The position numbers were made by a program, and so were the translations under genes. From Mercurialis annua (lineage: Eukaryota > Streptophyta > Magnoliopsida > Malpighiales > Euphorbiaceae), in the NCBI RefSeq assembly GCF_937616625.2, contig NC_065577.1, positions 26,859,501 to 26,923,500 of the forward strand: DNA of 64,000 nt, written 5' to 3'. The stretch's first letter is position 1. The number at the start of each line of letters is the position of its first letter. The notes beneath the pieces are model-generated. The model did not search any database, had not been told where the DNA came from, and saw only the letters and a list, made by a program, of their open reading frames with translations. Below are positions 12,484 through 23,249 of this stretch, piece by piece.

Positions 12484-14840
12484 AAAACGTTTACAAACAT
12501 TACGAAAGAAAACCAAACGTTTACAATCGTTATGAAACAAATCAAAACATTTCACCGTTTTTGTGATTGAAGCCGAACATTTAAAACGCTACGAAACAAA
12601 TCCAAACGTTTCACTTTTTTAGCAATTTAAGTCAAACGTTTATAAATGTTTGGATTTGTTTCGTAACGTTTTAAACGTTTGGTTTTGTTTCGTATCGTTT
12701 GTAAATGTTTGGCTTAAATCACTAAAAAGGGGAAACGTTTGGTTTTGTTTCGGAATCTTTGTAAACGTTTGGCTTAAATCGCAATAATGGGAAAACATTT
12801 GAATTTGTTTCGTAACTTTTTAAACGTTTAGTTTTGTTTAGTAATGTTTTAAACATTTGGCTTAATCGCTAAAATAGGGAAACATTTGGATTTATTTTGT
12901 AACTTTCGTAAACGTTTGACTTAAATTGCTATAAAGGTGAAACGCTTGGATTTGATTCGTAATGTTTGTTAACGTTTGGTTTAAATTGCTAAATAGGTGA
13001 AACGTTTCGATTTGTTTCGTAATGTTTGTAAATGTTTGGCCCAAATCTTTGAAAAGGTGAAACGTTTGGATTTGTTTCGTAACATTTGTAAATGTTTGGC
13101 TTAAATTGCTAAAAAAGTGAAACGTTTGGATTTGTTTCGTAACGTTTGTAAACTTTTGGCGTAAATCGCTAAAAAGGTGAAACGTTTGGTTTTGTTTCTT
13201 AACCTTTGTAAACGTTTTGCTTATATCGCTAAAACTGTGTAACGTTTTGATTTGTTCCGTGACGTTTGGCTTAAATTCCTAAAAAGGTGACACGTTTGGA
13301 TTTATTTCGTAACCATTGTAAATGTTTTGCTTAAATCACTAAAAAGGTGAAACGATTGGTTTAAATTGCTAAAAAGGTGAAACGTTTGGCTTTGTTTCGT
13401 AACGTTTGGCTTAAATCGCTAAAAAGGGGAAACGTTTGGATGTGTTTCGCAACGTTTGTACATGTTTGGCTTAAATCGATAAATGAGGAAACATTTGAAT
13501 TGGTTTCTTAACGTTTTAAATGTTTGGATTAAATCGCTAGAATAGGGAAACGTTTGGATTTGTTTCGTATCGTTTGAAAATGTTTGGCTTAAATCGCTAA
13601 CAAGGTGAAATGTTTGGTTTTGTTTCAAAACCTTTGCAAACGTTTGGCATAAATTGCTTAAAAGGTGACACGCTAGGATTTGTTTCGTAATGTTTGGATT
13701 CCATCGCTAAAAGGTGAAACGTTTGGATTTGTTTCGTAATGTTTGTAAACGTTTGGCTTAAATTGCTAAAAAGGTGAAATACTTAAATTTCTTTCGTAAC
13801 GTTTGTAAACATTTGGCTTCAATCGCTAAAAAGGTGAAACGTTTAGATTTGTTTCGTCACGTTTGTAAACGTTTTGCTTAAATGGATAAAATGGAGAAAC
13901 GTTTGGATTTGTTTCGTAACGTTTGTCAACGATTGGCTTAAATCACTTAAATGGTGAAACATTTGGATTTGTTTCGTAATGTTTGTAATCATTTGGCTTA
14001 AATTGCTAAAAAGGTGAAAGGCTTGATTTGGTTCGTAACGTTTGTAAACTTTTGGCTTATATCGCTAAAAATATGAAACATTTGGATTTGTTTCGTACCA
14101 TTTGTTAACGTTTGGTTTAAATCGCTAAAATGGGGAAATGTTTGGATTTCTTTCGTAACGTTCGTAAACATTTGGCTTAAATAGCTAGAAAGGTGAACCG
14201 TTTGGATTTGTTTCGTATTTTTTTTAAATGTTTGGCTTAAATTACTAAAATGGGGAAACGTCTGGTTTTGTTTTTTAATGTTTGTAAACGTTTGGCTTAA
14301 ATTGCTAAAAAGGTGAAACGCTTGGATTTGTTTCGTAATGTTTGTAAACGTTTGACTTAAATCGCTAAAAAGGTGAAACGTTTGAATTTGTTTTGTACAG
14401 TTTGTAAATGTTTGGCTTAAATAACTGAAAAGGTGAAACATTTGGATTTGTTTCGTAACGTTTGTAAACGTTTGGCTTAAATCGCTAAAAACCAAACGTT
14501 TACAAATGTTACGAAACAAAACCAAACGTCTACAACGTTTTGAAACAAATCAAAACGTTTCACCTTTTTATTGATTGAAGCCAAACGTTTGAAACGTTAC
14601 GAAACAAATCCAAACGTTTTACATTTTTAGCAATTTAAGCAAAACCTTTACAAACATTACGAAGCAAATTCAATCGTTTTCCCTTTTTAGCAATTTAATC
14701 TAAACGTTTACAAACATTACAAAACAAATCCAAAAATTTCACCTTTTTAGTGATTCAAACCAAACGTTTACAAACGTTAAGAAACAAATCCGAACGTTTC
14801 ACCTTTTTAGCAATTTAAGCCAAAAGTTTACAAACGTTAC
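12484..14840. repeat. 60-bp satellite array, blocks 3-5 with three strand switches
   Basis: Forward monomers at 12484-12647, reverse at 12648-14489, forward at 14490-14840. Each switch is within a monomer and without spacer. The last five bases (GTTAC, 14836-14840) are the left target-site duplication of the Tat element. Confidence 0.93.
14836..14840. repeat. Target site duplication, left copy (GTTAC)
   Basis: GTTAC directly precedes the LTR start at 14841 and is repeated directly after the LTR end, at 26803-26807. It comes from the conserved AAACGTTACGAAAC box of the satellite monomer. Confidence 0.95.
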
Positions 14841-15581
14841 TGATAAATCACCAAATGAGATCCGAGCTCCACAAGCCTACACAAACAGCAAACAAAGGTC
14901 AGAAAGAACTCCGGTGGGGGGTCACCGGACGTTCACTCCGACGCTCAAGTAAGATTTCAAGTAGAGGAAGAAGAAGAAGAGAAAAGAGTATTCAGAGTAG
15001 AGAAAAAGAATTACCTAGGGTTTGCCCTTAAACCCTATATTTATAGTTAGGGTTTAAGGGCAAACCTTGCCTTGCTGGCAAGTTGTGCTTGGAGTGGTCC
15101 CTCAAAAGAGGTTATGCCTACGTGGAAGATATCCCTGCGTGAGTCGCAGGTTGTTATGTGTATCAGGTGGAGGGAACATTCCTCATGCACCTGTCAGAGG
15201 ATCTTCTGTGGTCCCAAGATCTGGTACATGTGAGTGTGCTCGTGGGCCAGATCTCGGAGCTCGGTCAAGTCCTGAATCTCGGATTGTTCAGCGCCTACTT
15301 ACATATTTCTAGTTTCTTGTGTATCTCGAAGCTCTGGTCATCTATGCCGAGCTTTCATATCTCTCGTTTAGAAGCTCGGATAGATTCTTTGATTTGACCT
15401 TGTAAGAAGCACGCATCTTGGATGATGTCCGAATGTTCCTCGATCTGGTGACCCCCCAGGTCGCGTGGTCTATGATTTACGAGGTGGTCTGAAGTTGACC
15501 TCAGGTCGGTGAAATGCTTGACTTAGCGATGTTCGTTCTTGGCGAGGTTGCTTCGCCCCTACTAAATTTACTACGTTATCA
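14841..15581 (-). repeat. 3' LTR of the Tat element (741 bp)
   Basis: Starts TGATAAATCACC and ends CGTTATCA. It matches 26062-26802 over its full length. On the minus strand the TATA box corresponds to TATTTATA at 15038-15045, which sits in the loop of a 14-bp inverted repeat. A purine-rich GAGGAAGAAGAAGAAGAG tract lies near 14962. Confidence 0.95.
15024..15061. promoter_or_regulatory. TATA box in the loop of a telo-box hairpin (3' LTR copy)
   Basis: Arms GCCCTTAAACCCTA (15024-15037) and TAGGGTTTAAGGGC (15048-15061) are perfectly complementary, with a 10-bp loop holding the minus-strand TATA box. AAACCCTA is the plant telo-box, a motif found in promoters of translation-related genes. The other LTR has the same hairpin with a slightly shorter perfect stem at 26247-26280. 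Confidence 0.6.
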
Positions 15582-15583
15582 CT

Positions 15584-15597
15584 AGTCCCCCCAAGTG
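15584..15597 (-). promoter_or_regulatory. Polypurine tract of the Tat element
   Basis: On the minus strand the run CTTGGGGGGACTAG ends two bases before the 3' LTR start (TGATAACG). It is weakly purine-pure but in the expected place for Tat elements. Confidence 0.6.
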
Positions 15598-16655
15598 TAT
15601 CGGATATTTATGTCCGAGTTGGTAGTATTTTCCGAGTTCCTGGGTCTTGTGGGTGTTGGTGTGATTGCCTTGTTTTTGGATTATTTGTAACACCGAGCCG
15701 CTTGTCAGAGGGGCGGGTGAGCTGATATGGTGTGTGAAAGGACATGTCTGTTGAGATGTCATGTCTGACAAGTGTTGTAGCCGTTATCCTAGGTGGTGGT
15801 TACTTGTTGTCTACGATGTGTCCACGTGTCCAACAGTTATGACTTGTGCGCTTTTCTAGGAGACGTTTTGAGTGGGAGGAGAGAGAAAATTGAAGGCGTG
15901 CCTTTTTGTTTTTCCCTCTCTTTTTCAGTTATAAACTTCATTTATTCAATGTTTATAAAACTTTTCACTCTCTCTCTAAATTCTTCGTCTCTTCCCAGTT
16001 TCTTTGCTTCTCTGATTTTTCATATTTTCTCTGAGTTTTCTTATTTCATCAACCTTTGTTGATTTTTCGCTATTGGGGAGGATTACTGGTTCTGACTGCT
16101 GAATCTTTTCACGTTTCGTTGCTGGTCTTGTCTCGTGTGCCGATTCATCTTCTTCATTTTTCTAAGGGATTTTCTGCATTTCTTCTCAAGGAAGTATCTT
16201 TTACCCTCTGGCTTGACTTTGTGATTTATATGTCTGCATTTGTGTTAGTGATATGTTTTGTCTATTTGTTTATAGAAGTTTTCCAGGAATTGCTGTAATT
16301 CGTTCGTTGTTTTTGCTTTATTTCATGTAATTTGTGATTTGCCTTGTCAGATTCTCTGTTTTTTTATTTCCAGATTATGTTATACTTGTGAGATTCTCTG
16401 TTTTTTTTTGTTCTGCTTTAAGAAATTTCTCCAGAAATTGTTTGCTTTGTGTTCATTGTTCTGATTTTGTGCTTGATGTTGTTTGTTCACCGGTTACTGA
16501 GTTGATTCCAATGTTCTGGAAATCAATTGTAGTGTTCTTCGCGTTCTGATGGTTTCACCCCTTAGGAATTCTCTCTTTGATCCTTAATTTTGATTTTTTT
16601 TACAAGTTCATCTTGGAACTTATCTCACCCGAGCTTGTTTCAATTTTCCCTAGGT
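15598..16655 (+). promoter_or_regulatory. Promoter/leader region of the antisense accessory gene
   Basis: No coding region. Two TATA-like boxes, TATAAAC (15931-15937) and TTTATAAAA (about 15953-15961), are followed by a CT-rich segment (TTTTCACTCTCTCTC) typical of plant transcript starts. Just before the ATG at 16656 is a polypyrimidine-CCCTAG that could be the 3' end of a leader intron. The plus-strand orientation is opposite to gag-pol. Confidence 0.45.
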
Positions 16656-17518
16656 ATGTCGGGTGAAACCTCAGAACGCGAGGAGGGAAGGGGTTATGAT
16701 GACGATGACGTGGGTGCCGACGAGGTGTCTATGGAATTTCGTGTTATTTGTCATGCTGGTGCTGCTGCTTCCGAGGTGGGGGTGTCGGAGCCTCAACCTT
16801 CTAAGAAAGGGAAGGGGAAAAGAATTGCTGCCGACGTTGGCGAGAAGACCGACGACCGAGACCTGAAAGCGTCCCGGTGCACACAGGGCTTTCTAGAGGC
16901 TATGCGTGTGGCTTTCGCCATCCTAGAGGAGTACGAGCTTTCAGTTGTTCCGGACTGGAAAAGACTGAATGATACACCTCCCGAGAATACTTTGATGTTT
17001 ACCTTGGAACATCTTTAGTCCAGTATTCGGTTTCCCATCGCTGATGAATACAAACAGCTGAGCGCGTACTTCGAGGTGCCCCTATCTCAAATATCCTAAT
17101 GGAGTACGGCATTGTTCCTGTTTTTTGAAGCTGTGCCAGAAGACCGGGGTGGTGCCCAGCATGCGCCTGTTTTGCTGTCTGTACTTGATGTCCCTCAAGG
17201 ACCGGAACCAGTTCGCTTACATGCGATTCCGGAGCGAGAGGAAAGATGTTCATGGGGGCTTGATCACAGGGGTCATTGATTCGCTGAGGGATTTTAAAGA
17301 AGACTTTTCCCAAGTCACTCATCCTACTGCTTTTCGCGGGATGATAGATGTATGGAGGCTGAAGTGCTACAAGCCGGAGAAGTGGTTTCACATCCCGGGA
17401 CCTTTGGAGCTTAAGGATATCCTTATTCTCCGGGATGATGGTCCTCCTGGGGAGAAGGCTCATGCTGACAAGCTGTGTCCCAAGGTCCCCTTTGATTACT
17501 AGAAGACCAGGGGTGAAG

Positions 17519-17649
17519 GTTTGTCGCTTTTGTTCTGTTTTCCTTAGCTTTTGTTTGATAGATCTGTGTGCAGCTTGTTCACTATGTTCTTTCGTTGTTT
17601 TCATTTCGTTTTTTTTTATGTGTTGATTTCGACTTTGTTATTCTCGCAG
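17519..17649 (+). other. Intron 1 of the antisense accessory gene
   Basis: GGTGAAG|GTTTGTCG donor and TTATTCTCGCAG acceptor. T-rich interior. Splicing joins a split codon (G/TG) and moves from the frame of the upstream domain to the frame of exon 2, which is strong evidence that this is a real intron. Confidence 0.7.
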
Positions 17650-18242
17650 TGAATAGTATTGATTTGGACAAGCTTGCTGGTAGGAAGCAGAAGAGACCGG
17701 TGAGCCAGAACATCACTCCGGCACTTCCTCCTCCTCTTTGAGCTGCCGAAGTTCCTTAAGTGCCGAAGTCTCTTGTGGTGGAGAACGTGGCCCCGGAAAC
17801 AGGCCTGGATGCCGTACCACTCCGAGTTCGGCTGCCCGGTGGGATCGAGGTCCCTCCTACTGCGGAACCCGTGGGAACCATTCCTTTTGTCAACTTGGAC
17901 TACATAGAGAACGTTGACGGCCCTGTCCCAAGAACAGACGTTCCCCCTACAGCTGCACCCAAGGTGCCAGGTCGGAGCTTGAAAGCTCCTCGAGCTCAAA
18001 CGCAAAACATGCTTGAGATTTCTTCGGGCTCAAGCACTACTACTCCGGGACCCCAGGCGATAACTCGAGCAAGCTTTGCCGAGTGGGTCAGTCAGCACAA
18101 TGATGTTCGGCTTGCGACCCTAAACGATCTGGTCATTGCGGGGGATGTTGCTCGGGTCACTACAATGCCCGCCGATCGTGATCATTATAAGACTCATAAG
18201 CTCGAAAATCTGTGGGCTGTCATTTCATCCTTCTGCCTCCAG

Positions 18243-18326
18243 GTAAATATCTTGTGTTTTTGTTTGTGTACTTATCCTGTTTTATATTGATGTGCTGACC
18301 TAGAAGGTATGTTTTCTTCCTTTCAG
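18243..18326 (+). other. Intron 2 of the antisense accessory gene
   Basis: CAG|GTAAATAT donor and TTCCTTTCAG acceptor, 84 bp, T-rich, phase 0. The coiled-coil reading frame continues directly after it. Confidence 0.75.
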
Positions 18327-18983
18327 GCTTCTCAGATGTCTTACATGGCTGATCAGAACCAGAGTAAGACCGAGATTGACCTGACTCTAGCGAAGAACCT
18401 TCTGCTGACTGAGCAGAAGAAGGCACGGGAGGCGGAAAGAAGAGCAGCTGAGGCGGAGAAGAAAGCTTCTGAAGGGGCTGCCCTGGTTGCCAACTTGGAG
18501 TCTCAACTGAAGAATTCTGAAGATCGCCGGGCTGAGGACCTCGGTGTGCTAGAGAAGCTCCGAGCTGATGTGAGTCAACTTGAGAATGAGAAGACTCGGG
18601 CCAGGGAAGATTTTTCAAAGTAGTTGGCTGACCTGACTGCCCGGAACGAGCTGGCGTCTAAGGGTCTTCGGGACACAGTTGCTGATCAAAAGAAGGAGAT
18701 AGCCGAGCTCGTGAAGCGGGCCGAGGAGGCGGAAGCTAAGGCCAAAAAAGTCACTGGTCGGGAGGACGCGATCTATGAGGACTTCCGTAGAATTCTGTAT
18801 GTCAGCGAGGTTCAGGTCGGCGAGTATGTCAGAGGTTGCTTCGGAGCTAATGTGGATGTGTCCGACTTCAGTTTGGACATTGAGGAGCTAGACCGGTGAG
18901 CTAAGGATCTACCCGAAGACTATGATATGTCTACTGATATCGAGGACTATCTTGGTGATGACCAGGATCCAGGTCCAATTTAG

Positions 18984-19433
18984 ATTTGAAAAAACATTTC
19001 CCTAGCCTTGTAATTTTTGGATACTTTGTTTTTGATTTTTGTAATTTTTTGAATCTCGAGCTCCGGGCTCTTTATAAGTTTCTCTTGGTTTCTGTTGAAT
19101 TTGTTATTTGTTTCTGAATTCCTTTTGCCCTGCTTATCTTTTTGCCTTGAAAACTTTGGCTAAGTGTGATAGCCTGTTTCCATAGATATCTTGACCTTGT
19201 TCCGAACTAGTTTTGTTGGCATGATTTTCTAGGTTTTTCTACCAAGATCCCTTGACTTAGTTTTGAACTGGAGTTACTGGTACTGATTTCTAGTTTCTCT
19301 GAGGTCAAGTTGAAGCAAGTTGTACCGCGTCGGTAGCTCCCTAAGTTTTTGGTAGTTCGGGCTCATCGTGACTTGGTTTCGATAGATAACTTTATGATTG
19401 ACTTTGGGTCCAGGGATAGTGCATCGCTTATAG
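18984..19433. other. Non-coding spacer between antisense gene and minisatellite
   Basis: T-rich sequence on the plus strand with no convincing coding potential. It would be the 3' untranslated region of the antisense gene on one strand and part of the element's 3' region on the other. Confidence 0.5.
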
Positions 19434-19688
19434 ATGGCCCATAGTTCGTAAGTGACACATAGCACGTGAATGGTTCATAGCCCGCTGGTGGCACATAGCC
19501 CGTAGATGGCACATAGCCCTCTGGTGGCACATAGCCCGCGGATGGCACATAGCCCGCGGATGGCACATAGCCCGCGGATGGCACATAGCCCGCGGATGGC
19601 ACATAACCCGTGGATGGCACATAGCCCGCTGGTGGCATATAGCCCGTGGATGGCACATAGCCTGTGGATGGCACATAGCCCGTGGATA
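19434..19688. repeat. 18-bp minisatellite, about 14 copies
   Basis: Unit GGCACATAGCCCGCGGAT with variants (GTGGAT, CTGGT). The period of 18 bp is kept with single-base changes; the central copies are identical. Because 18 is a multiple of three, the minus strand, the element's sense strand, carries an uninterrupted hexapeptide repeat (GYVPSA) in a 121-residue frame from 19728 to 19363. It lies just downstream of pol. Tandem repeats in the 3' region are known for Tat/Ogre-type elements and have been proposed as sources of satellites. Confidence 0.92.
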
Positions 19689-19965
19689 AATTACCGAGTA
19701 AATTTCTCGGGTTATGAAAGAAAGACATGAATTCTTTTTTAATCTTTTTTATTCATTGAGGGGAAAACTTATGTTTGAGTTTTACAAAAGTCTAACACAA
19801 ATATAAGTGAAAAAACCCCTAGGTACCTCAAAAGAAAAACAAGTAATTACTGATAGTATTTCCGAAGAACCTGGGAGTTCCAAGTTCTCGGGAGCACTCT
19901 GCCTGACATGTGTGCTATCATGTAAGCTCCGGCTCTTCCGACCTTAGTGACCCGATATGGGCCTC

Positions 19966-20892
19966 TCAGTTGGGCTCGAGTTTTCCTACTCCCGCATTCC
20001 CCTTGGCGATGTTCGCCCGTCTCAGGACCAGGTCTCCGACTTGGAAGCTAAGGGTTTTAACCCTCTTGTTGTGATACTTAGCCATTCTTTGCTTGTATGC
20101 TTTGATTCTCAATGCTGCCTGTTCTCGTCGTTCTTCTAACAGGTCTAAGCATAACTTCTGCACTTCTTCATTCTTGGCTTCATCAAAAAACTGGACTCTC
20201 AGGGTCGACATCCCAATTTCGACCGGTATCATTGCCTCACACCAGTATGTTAAAGAAAACGGAATGTCTCTTGTCCCTGCCCTTGGGGTAGTTCGGTAAG
20301 CCCAAATAACCTTAGGTAGCTCTTCCAGCCACTGTTTGTCATATTGCCCTAGCCTGCCCTTAATCCCTTTTAGTATTGTCTGGTTGGTCACCTCGGTCAT
20401 CCCGTTGCTCTGCGGATGAACCACTGAAGTGAAGCGTAAGTCGATATGTAAATCGCTGCAAAACTCTTTAAAAGCTCGGCAGTTGAACTGTTTCCCATTA
20501 TCTGTTATCAGAGCATTGGGTATCCCGAATGTGCACACAATTTTCCTCCAGAAGAAATCCCGAATCCGAGCTTCTGTGATAGTGCTTACGGCTTCTACCT
20601 CGATCCACTTCATAAAGTGATCTACTTCCACTATCAAGAACTTTTTCTGCCCCGTGGTTGCTGTGAATGGTCCCAGAATATCGATCCCCCATGTTACAAA
20701 AGGCCAAGGACTTGTGATAGGACACTGCTCTGTAGTTAGAGCATGTCGGATGTTTTGGTGCCTTTGGCAGTTCTCGCACTTCTTCACAATCTCCTCAGCT
20801 TTCCTGACCATTAAAGGCCAGTAATATCCTTGCAGAACTGCTTTCTTTGCCAGCATGCGAGGAGCTATGTGTGCCCCGCAGATACTTTCATG
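19966..20892 (-). pseudogene. Integrase domain
   Basis: Zinc finger HESICGAH...CENC, then the catalytic core: WGIDILGPF (Asp), ALITDNGKQF (Asp), and Glu in GMTEVTNQTIL. There are 35 residues between the second Asp and the Glu, the DD35E spacing. The core is in one open frame. The C-terminal part ends early at a TGA where a Trp is usual (KLEPN-stop); with a one-base shift the tail continues to RTWNSQVLRKYYQ. The catalytic residues look intact even though the polyprotein is dead. Confidence 0.93.
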
Positions 20893-21179
20893 TATTGCTC
20901 TTAGAACATACTCACCCTCCTCCGCCATTAGGCATCTCGACCAGGGGTGGGTGAATGACTTCCTGTACAAGACTCCGTCGAGAAAAGCATAGTAAGGGGC
21001 TTGTCGTAGGATTTTGTATGCTTTGTCTCTGTCCTCCGGCAGAGTTCCGTCCATCAGGTAGTGGGCTATGCCTTGCATCCAATTTTCCAAAGGCTGAGTT
21101 AGAAAGATGGTTTCATAGCTTTCAATGCTGGAATGCTTTTGAACCGAGATATGGACCCCGGGTATCTTCTCATCCCCTG

Positions 21180-21570
21180 TTGTGGCTTTGGCCAGTACAT
21201 TGGCCTCTTGGTTTTCCAAGCGGGGAACTTGCTCTATCACCCACTTTCCCCCTAGCTCCTGAATCTTGTTTAAGAAGAACTTAACTCTGTCAACGTATCT
21301 TCGCATCTATGGATCCCGAGCTTTAAAAGTACCCAGTATTTGACAAACGACCAACTTAGAGTCGCTCCTTATTGTTACGTGCTCGGCTTTAACCACGTTT
21401 ACCATTCTCAGTCTGATCAACAAAGCATCATATTCCACGGCGTTGTTGGATGCCGAGAAATCAAATTTCACCGAGATCCGAAGCGTAACTCCCTGAGGTC
21501 CTTTTAGGACCACGCCTGCTCCGGATCCTTCAAGGTTTGATGCCTCATCGACTTCTAGGACCCATTTTAG
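21180..21570 (-). pseudogene. Second, archaeal-like RNase H (aRNH) domain
   Basis: WVLEVDEASNLEGSGAGVVL (first Asp present), NNAVEYDALLIRLRM (Glu present), TIRSDSKLVVCQI (Asp present), then RRYVDRVKFF and QEANVLAKA. The family's last acidic residue, in A-D-x-L-A-K, is Asn here. A TAG at 21307-21309 splits the domain. Presence of two RNase H domains is the hallmark of the plant Tat lineage. Confidence 0.88.
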
Positions 21571-21723
21571 AAGTTGTTCATCTGCTTCCTCCGGTTGATC
21601 ACTGGCAGTGGTCTCGGCTATAAAATCAGCTAATACTTGCGCTTTTAGAGCCGGCCGCGGTTCGTATCGGATGTCATATCCTCCCAACTGAACTGACCAG
21701 CTGACCAGTCGATCTGACATTTC

Positions 21724-22068
21724 CGGCTGCAAAGCTTTCCTCAGAGGTTGGTTTGTCCGTACTACTATGATGTGAGCTTCAAAGTATCTCCTCAATTTTT
21801 CTGCTGCCACCTTCAATGCCAAAGCGAATTTCTCGATATTTGGATATCTTATCTCTGGGCCTTTCAGAACTCTACTAAGATAGTAAACCGGGGTTTGTAA
21901 ACCCTTATCCTCCTTGACCAGGACTGATGCTGCTGTCTCATCATTCATTGAGAGGTATAAGTACAAGATTTCCCCAAACTCGGGTCTACCTAGAACCGGG
22001 GGAGTGCTAAGGTAAATTTTCAACTCCTCAAACGCTGCATTGCATTCGTCTGTCCACTTGAAATTCTT
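21724..22068 (-). pseudogene. RT-associated RNase H domain
   Basis: WTDECNAAFEELK linker, then LYLYLSMNDETAASVLV (catalytic D is normally in L-x-V/L-D/S here; the usual aspartate position reads S), LSRVLKGPEIRYPNIEKFAL (glutamate present), and a C-terminal segment with VVRTNQPLRKAL. It is in one open frame with the second RNase H. Confidence 0.85.
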
Positions 22069-22814
22069 CATGTTTTTCGAGATTTTGAAAAATGGCAAGC
22101 ATCGCTTGGCTGAGCAACTCATGAACCTTCCCAGTGTCGTGATTCTACCGTTCAGCTTTTGTACTTCTTTCACCGAGGTGGGGGCTTTCATGTTCATTAC
22201 TGCCTCAATTTTCTCCGGGTTTGCCTCAATTCCTTTCTCTAAGATGAGGTGCCCGAGAAACTTCCCAGACTAAACCGCGAAGACACACTTCTCCGGGTTT
22301 AGCTTTATATTGAATTCTTTCAATTTTTCAAAGGTTTCTGCCAGGTCCCCTGCGTGATCCTTGATTCCTTTGGATTTTACAACTATGTCATCTACGTAAA
22401 CCTCAATATTCTTGCCTAGTTGATCCTTGAAAACATGATTCATGAGTCTTTGGTAGGTTGCCCCAGCGTTTTTCAAACCAAAAGGCATCTTCTTATAGCA
22501 ATACGTTCCCATATCTGTTGTGAATGCTGTCTTCTCTTCATCGTCTTTGTTCATCGGGTTTTGGTGGTATCCCTGGGAAGCGTCTAAGAAGCATAGACTG
22601 CAAAACCACATGTTGCATCTACTAACTGGTCGATGTTCGGCAAAGGAAAACTGTCTTTCGGGCAGGCATTGTTTAGATCAGTGAAATCTATACAAAGCCT
22701 CCATCTGCCATTAGACTTCTTAATTAACACCACGTTGGCTAGCCATTCCGGGTAATCCACTTTCCTGATGAACGCGGCTTTCAGGAGCTTCTCCACTTCA
22801 TCTCGGAGAGCCAT
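21990..22814 (-). pseudogene. Reverse transcriptase domain
   Basis: Motifs in order: LLKAAFIRKVDYPEWLANVV, NGRWRLCIDFTDLNNACPKD, then after a one-base shift near 22600 the LDASQGYHQ motif, YKKMPFGLKNAGATYQRLM, and the catalytic YVDD in EVYVDDIVVKS. A TAG at 22270-22272 interrupts CVFAV|SGKFLGH, and a TAG at 22815-22817 precedes the domain. Confidence 0.93.
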
Positions 22815-23249
22815 CTATTTCTCTAGAGAGAAAGTTCTTTTCTTTTGCTTGGCAGGCTTTCATTTGGCATCTACGTTTAACTTGTGCGAGATTATCCTCG
22901 GATCTAACCCCCCGATATCCTCTGGCTTATTGGTAAACTCTTCCACGTATTGTTTTATCCGAGCTATGATAGCTTCTCGGTGCTCAGTTGGCCAATCTAT
23001 TCCCAGCTTCACACACATCTCAGAGCCCTCTATTAGCTCAATTGTTTCCAAGTTTTCCCGGGGTTTCTGAGCCTTTTTCTCTCTGAGGAGCAGCTCCGGT
23101 GTATCAATGTTCATCATTTCCACCGTGCTTCCCATCGTTGCCATGTAACATTGCCAAGATAGGGTTTGGTTTCCCCTAATAGTTATGACCTCGTTTTCTA
23201 CTGGGATTTTCATCATTAAGTAGCAAATACTAGTCACTACACCTGTGCT

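Larger units (their letters stand above)
16656..18983 (+). pseudogene. Antisense accessory gene of the Tat element: three-exon putative plant transposon (Transposase_28-like) protein, broken
   Basis: Exons 16656-17518, 17650-18242 and 18327-18983. Both introns have GT..AG ends, and their phases (1 and 0) join the reading frames exactly. N-terminus MSGETSEREEGRG is acidic and basic low complexity. The core has IRFPI...FEVPLSQIS, then, in the next frame, FLKLCQKTGVVPSMRLFCCL and WRLKCYKPEKWFHIPGP, the pattern of the putative gypsy-type transposon domain. Exon 2 is Pro/Ala-rich. Exon 3 is a long coiled coil (AEAEKKA, LESQLK, LEKLRADVSQLENEK) with an acidic tail. Damage: TAG at 17016, a one-base loss near 17098, TAG at 17500, TAG at 18621 and TGA at 18897. 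Function unknown. Such antisense ORFs are known in Tat elements; a role for them is not established. Confidence 0.75.

Noticed and set aside
4413..14525. Dozens of open frames of 60-175 codons with TFTNVTKQIQ- or WICFVTFVNVWLKSL-type repeats
   Set aside because: They are the two strands of the 60-bp satellite read in 20-codon register. They start and stop wherever a monomer mutates, with no gene-like start context, so I do not list them as genes. The same applies to those at 26803-49993 and 61144-64000.
4020..14840. CRISPR-like array
   Set aside because: The regular 60-bp period has no alternation of conserved repeats and unique spacers; the whole unit is repeated, and the context is a plant genome.
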